Below are positions 12,788 through 15,058 of a stretch of 15,058 bases of DNA, piece by piece. A model generated the notes under the pieces. That model searched no databases. It saw only the letters and a program-made list of their open reading frames with translations, and was not told the DNA's origin. The translations under genes were made by a program, and so were the position numbers. Numbering within the stretch: position 1 is the stretch's first letter; every line of letters starts with the position of its first letter. Where the stretch lies: positions 1 to 15,058 of the forward strand of contig CAJTRS010000041.1 in assembly GCA_910578805.1 (NCBI GenBank). Direction: 5' to 3'. The DNA comes from an uncultured Muribaculaceae bacterium (GTDB taxonomy: Bacteria; Bacteroidota; Bacteroidia; Bacteroidales; Muribaculaceae).

Positions 12788-13645
12788 ATGAAACATCTTA
12801 AAACTCTGCTATTTATAACCTGTATGATAACCGCCGGCTTCATGGCCGCGGCCAAAGACCGTAAAACGATGACTGACAACGACAAGACTTCTACCGCAGC
12901 CGATGTGACCGTTGAGATGGAAACCACACTCGGCAACATTCGACTGCTTCTCTACGGCGACACGCCCGCGCATCTGAAAAACTTTGTAAAGCTCGTCAAC
13001 GAGGGTTACTACGACGGCGTGCTGTTCCACCGTGTTATCCGTGATTTCATGATACAGACCGGCGATCCCGACTCCAAAAACGCACCTGCGGGCAAGATGC
13101 TCGGCATGGGTTCTCCGGACTATAAGCTCGACGCCGAGATAGTGTGGCCAAAACATTTCCATAAACGAGGAGCTTTAGCCGCCGCGCGCGAAGGCGATCA
13201 GGTCAATCCCGAAAAGCGTTCGAGCGGATCACAGTTCTACATAGTCACCGGACGCACATTCTCCGAAGCTCAGCTCCATCAGATGGAGCGCTCCATGTCC
13301 ATGGCCTACAAGCAAGAGGTGTTCAACGGACTGGCATCGCAGCATCGCGACTCCATCATGGCCATGCGGCGCAACCGCGACTCAGCAGGGCTCCAGCAGC
13401 TTCAGGAACAACTTGCACGGCAAACTGAAGAGATGACCGGCAAAACACCCGTAACATTCACTCCTGAGCAGATACAGGCCTACACCACAGTGGGAGGAGC
13501 CCCGCACCTTGACCGTAACTACACCGTGTTCGGCGAAGTGCTCTCAGGCATGGACGTGGTTGACAAAATCCAACAGGTGGAAACCGACACCAACGACCGT
13601 CCCAAGGACGATGTGAAGGTGATAAGCATGAAAATAATCCGGTAA
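12788..13645 (+). CDS. Exported cyclophilin-type peptidyl-prolyl isomerase with an insertion
   Basis: The 285-residue protein starts with a signal peptide (basic KHLK, hydrophobic core about 5-21, likely cleavage after AAA). The cyclophilin fold begins at VEMETTLGNIRLLLY. The active-site block FHRVIRDFMIQTGDP (80-94) holds the catalytic Arg82 with Phe87 and Gln90, and SGSQFYIVTG (146-155) is intact. The final strand set is LDRNYTVFGEVLSGMDVVDKI. Between the last two blocks lies an extra charged, Gln/Met/Arg-rich helical segment (about 156-238) where ordinary cyclophilins have a short loop. It would catalyse proline isomerisation in periplasmic or outer-membrane proteins. Cys12 sits in a poor lipobox (FITC), so lipidation is unlikely. 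The M16 peptidase gene follows after 3 nt. Confidence 0.92.
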   Translation: MKHLKTLLFITCMITAGFMAAAKDRKTMTDNDKTSTAADVTVEMETTLGNIRLLLYGDTPAHLKNFVKLVNEGYYDGVLFHRVIRDFMIQTGDPDSKNAPAGKMLGMGSPDYKLDAEIVWPKHFHKRGALAAAREGDQVNPEKRSSGSQFYIVTGRTFSEAQLHQMERSMSMAYKQEVFNGLASQHRDSIMAMRRNRDSAGLQQLQEQLARQTEEMTGKTPVTFTPEQIQAYTTVGGAPHLDRNYTVFGEVLSGMDVVDKIQQVETDTNDRPKDDVKVISMKIIR

Positions 13646-13648
13646 CCG

Positions 13649-14887
13649 ATGATCGAATTCACTCTCTCCACACTCCCCAATGGCTTGCGGGTGGTACACC
13701 ATTTCGACGGTTCCACCTCGCAGGCTGCTTTCAACCTGCTCTATAATGTAGGCTCGCGCGACGAATCGCCCTGCCGCACAGGCATGGCCCATCTGTTTGA
13801 GCATCTGATGTTCGGAGGTTCGGCCAATGTGCCCGACTACGACTACGCCATAGAGATGGCCGGCGGAACCAACAATGCATGGACATCGCCTGACTTCACC
13901 AATTTCTACGACATACTTCCGGCCGCCAACATAGCCACCGCCTTCTGGGCCGAGAGCGACCGCATGTACCGTCCGCTGCTGCAGAGTTCTTTGGACGTGC
14001 AGCGCAGTGTGGTCATAGAGGAGTTCAAACAGGTGTGTCTCAACAAGCCATACGGCGATACCGGACATCTGCTGCGCGATATGCTTTACCGGATACACCC
14101 CTACCGGTGGCCCACGATAGGGCTTACCACCGACCACATAGAAGCGGTCACACTATCCGATATAGAACAATTTTTCCACTCCCACTATGCGCCTAACAAT
14201 GCCGTACTCGCCGTAACCGGACCCGTACAGCTCTCGCAGGTGCAGGACCTGGCCGACAAATGGTTTGGCAATCTGGAACCGCGCGCCATAGCTCCGCGCA
14301 CCTACGCCGCCGAACCCGACATCACACAGCCACGCCGCAAAGAGGTGCGCTGCAATGTGCCGCAGACACGCATCTATATAGCATTCCCCATGCCGGCACA
14401 ATCACACCCCGACTACAAGGTGGCCGACCTGATCACCGACATACTCGCCTCAGGCAATTCTTCGCGTTTCTACCGCCGCCTCGTAATGGGAACCGACATA
14501 TTCACACACGCCGACGCCTCTGTGTCGGGCAGCGAGGAACCGGGATTCCTGCTCGTAAGCGCACGTATAGGCGACGACACAGATTCCTGCATAGCCGAAG
14601 CCGAATCGCGCCTGTGGCACGAGATAAACCTACTCGCCGACGGAGACGTAAGCGAGAGCGAACTACAACGTGCCGTCAACCGATTCGAAAGCAACCGCAC
14701 ATTCGCCAACATCAGTTTCGTGGCAAAAGCACGCGAACTCGCCCTGTGTGCCATGCGAGGCGATGACATCAACACCATAACACCGCAATACCGCGCCATC
14801 ACCACCTCCGACATAACACGGGTAGCCCGCGCCGTCATGCAACCCCAACGTGCCTGCACACTCATCTACCGCACGGCCGCTCAGTAA
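13649..14887 (+). CDS. M16 family (pitrilysin/insulinase-like) zinc peptidase
   Basis: The 412-residue protein carries the inverted zinc motif HLFEH (His48, Glu51, His52) in GMAHLFEHLMFGG, and the distal Glu ligand in VVIEEFKQV (Glu124/125), the usual distance downstream. The second half (about 170-410) has the inactive-domain pattern of single-chain bacterial M16B proteins, with a GNSSRFYRRLV loop. There is no signal peptide, so it is probably cytoplasmic, although it lies 3 nt behind an exported PPIase gene. Family members degrade or process peptides in a closing chamber, often as dimers; the substrate here is unknown. This is the last gene of the plus-strand run and is followed by a strong palindrome. 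Confidence 0.94.
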   Translation: MIEFTLSTLPNGLRVVHHFDGSTSQAAFNLLYNVGSRDESPCRTGMAHLFEHLMFGGSANVPDYDYAIEMAGGTNNAWTSPDFTNFYDILPAANIATAFWAESDRMYRPLLQSSLDVQRSVVIEEFKQVCLNKPYGDTGHLLRDMLYRIHPYRWPTIGLTTDHIEAVTLSDIEQFFHSHYAPNNAVLAVTGPVQLSQVQDLADKWFGNLEPRAIAPRTYAAEPDITQPRRKEVRCNVPQTRIYIAFPMPAQSHPDYKVADLITDILASGNSSRFYRRLVMGTDIFTHADASVSGSEEPGFLLVSARIGDDTDSCIAEAESRLWHEINLLADGDVSESELQRAVNRFESNRTFANISFVAKARELALCAMRGDDINTITPQYRAITTSDITRVARAVMQPQRACTLIYRTAAQ

Positions 14888-14941
14888 CAGATACAACATC
14901 TTCTGACCCGTATCCGCAAAAATATATTTTTTATATGACAA

Positions 14942-14973
14942 CAGAGGGTAGCGCCTATAGGCGCTACCCTCTG
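14942..14973. terminator. Perfect 32-nt palindrome, probable bidirectional terminator
   Basis: Each arm is CAGAGGGTAGCGCC or its complement, around a TATA loop, giving a 14-bp stem with no mismatch. It lies 54 nt after the M16 stop and 26 nt before the stop of a possible convergent frame. It reads the same on both strands, so it could stop transcripts from either side. The T-run of a classical intrinsic terminator is missing on the plus side. On the minus side an A/T-rich stretch (about 14918-14936) follows after a few bases. Confidence 0.55.
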
Positions 14974-14999
14974 AGCATATCGGTTGGTCGTATAAACTG

Positions 15000-15058
15000 T
15001 CAGCGGACAGCGATTTTACGGGAGACTGTTGTGGCGGGGGTTTTTGCGGTGAGCAGAT
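15000..15058 (-). CDS. Possible C-terminal end of a convergent CDS, cut by the right edge
   Basis: On the minus strand one frame stays open from the window edge to a TGA at 15000-15002 and reads LLTAKTPATTVSRKIAVR. The Thr/Ala-rich piece ending in R-K-I-A-V-R resembles the last strand of an exported or surface protein, as in some type IX secretion tails, but 18 residues are too few to classify. Its position just after a two-way terminator supports a convergent gene. The other two minus-strand frames cannot be excluded: one closes early in TAA and one stays open. Confidence 0.35.
   Translation of the reverse strand, partial: LLTAKTPATTVSRKIAVR

Noticed and set aside
1..15058. Defence island, CRISPR array, insertion sequence, prophage or toxin-antitoxin system
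   Set aside because: No spaced repeats, transposase, integrase, restriction or toxin genes were seen. Almost all of the window is accounted for by housekeeping genes.

Overview
The window is about 15 kb of chromosomal housekeeping DNA. It most likely comes from the Bacteroidales, and a Muribaculaceae-like genome is my best guess. The evidence is as follows. Promoter boxes match the Bacteroidota -7 consensus TAnnTTTG, and two of them have a TTG exactly 20 nt upstream. Starts lack clear Shine-Dalgarno sequences and often follow A/T-rich leaders. Two Bacteroidota-restricted families, DUF3256 and DUF3098, are present. The order ftsX - DUF3098 - uppP - truB - queA is, from memory, typical of the phylum. 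The placement rests on gene content and signals, not on a database match.

Left end (1-550): a minus-strand unit reads tRNA-Glu(TTC) - rpsT - tRNA-Glu(TTC). The two tRNA copies are identical over all visible bases and the second runs off the left edge. A compact divergent promoter region separates this unit from recO (plus strand).

Left-centre (1264-7410): a minus-strand run, probably one operon, reads DEAD-box RNA helicase - DUF3256 exported protein - xseA - xseB - membrane histidine kinase - Cof-type HAD phosphatase. The HAD gene is split by a -1 frame change into an N-terminal and a C-terminal piece. Its 3' end overlaps the 3' end of convergent recO by 17 bp. The run mixes RNA remodelling, Exonuclease VII and an orphan sensor kinase.

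Centre (7411-7783): a 373-nt divergent intergenic region holds four TAnnTTTG boxes. One is a near-ideal promoter for ftsX.

Right half (7784-14887): nine plus-strand genes with gaps of 3-51 nt: ftsX, DUF3098, uppP, truB, queA, a YigZ/IMPACT protein, an unrecognised 124-residue protein, an exported cyclophilin-type PPIase with a large insertion, and an M16 zinc peptidase. They cover cell division, lipid-carrier recycling, tRNA modification and envelope or protein quality control. A perfect 32-nt palindrome follows the last gene. A possible convergent CDS tail lies at the right edge.

I found no CRISPR array, insertion sequence, prophage, toxin-antitoxin pair or recognisable defence system. The points most worth a second look are the split HAD gene, the tRNA-mRNA-tRNA unit, the box-rich intergenic region, the near-leaderless recO, the orphan kinase in the xseAB run, the unrecognised 124-aa protein and the terminal palindrome.
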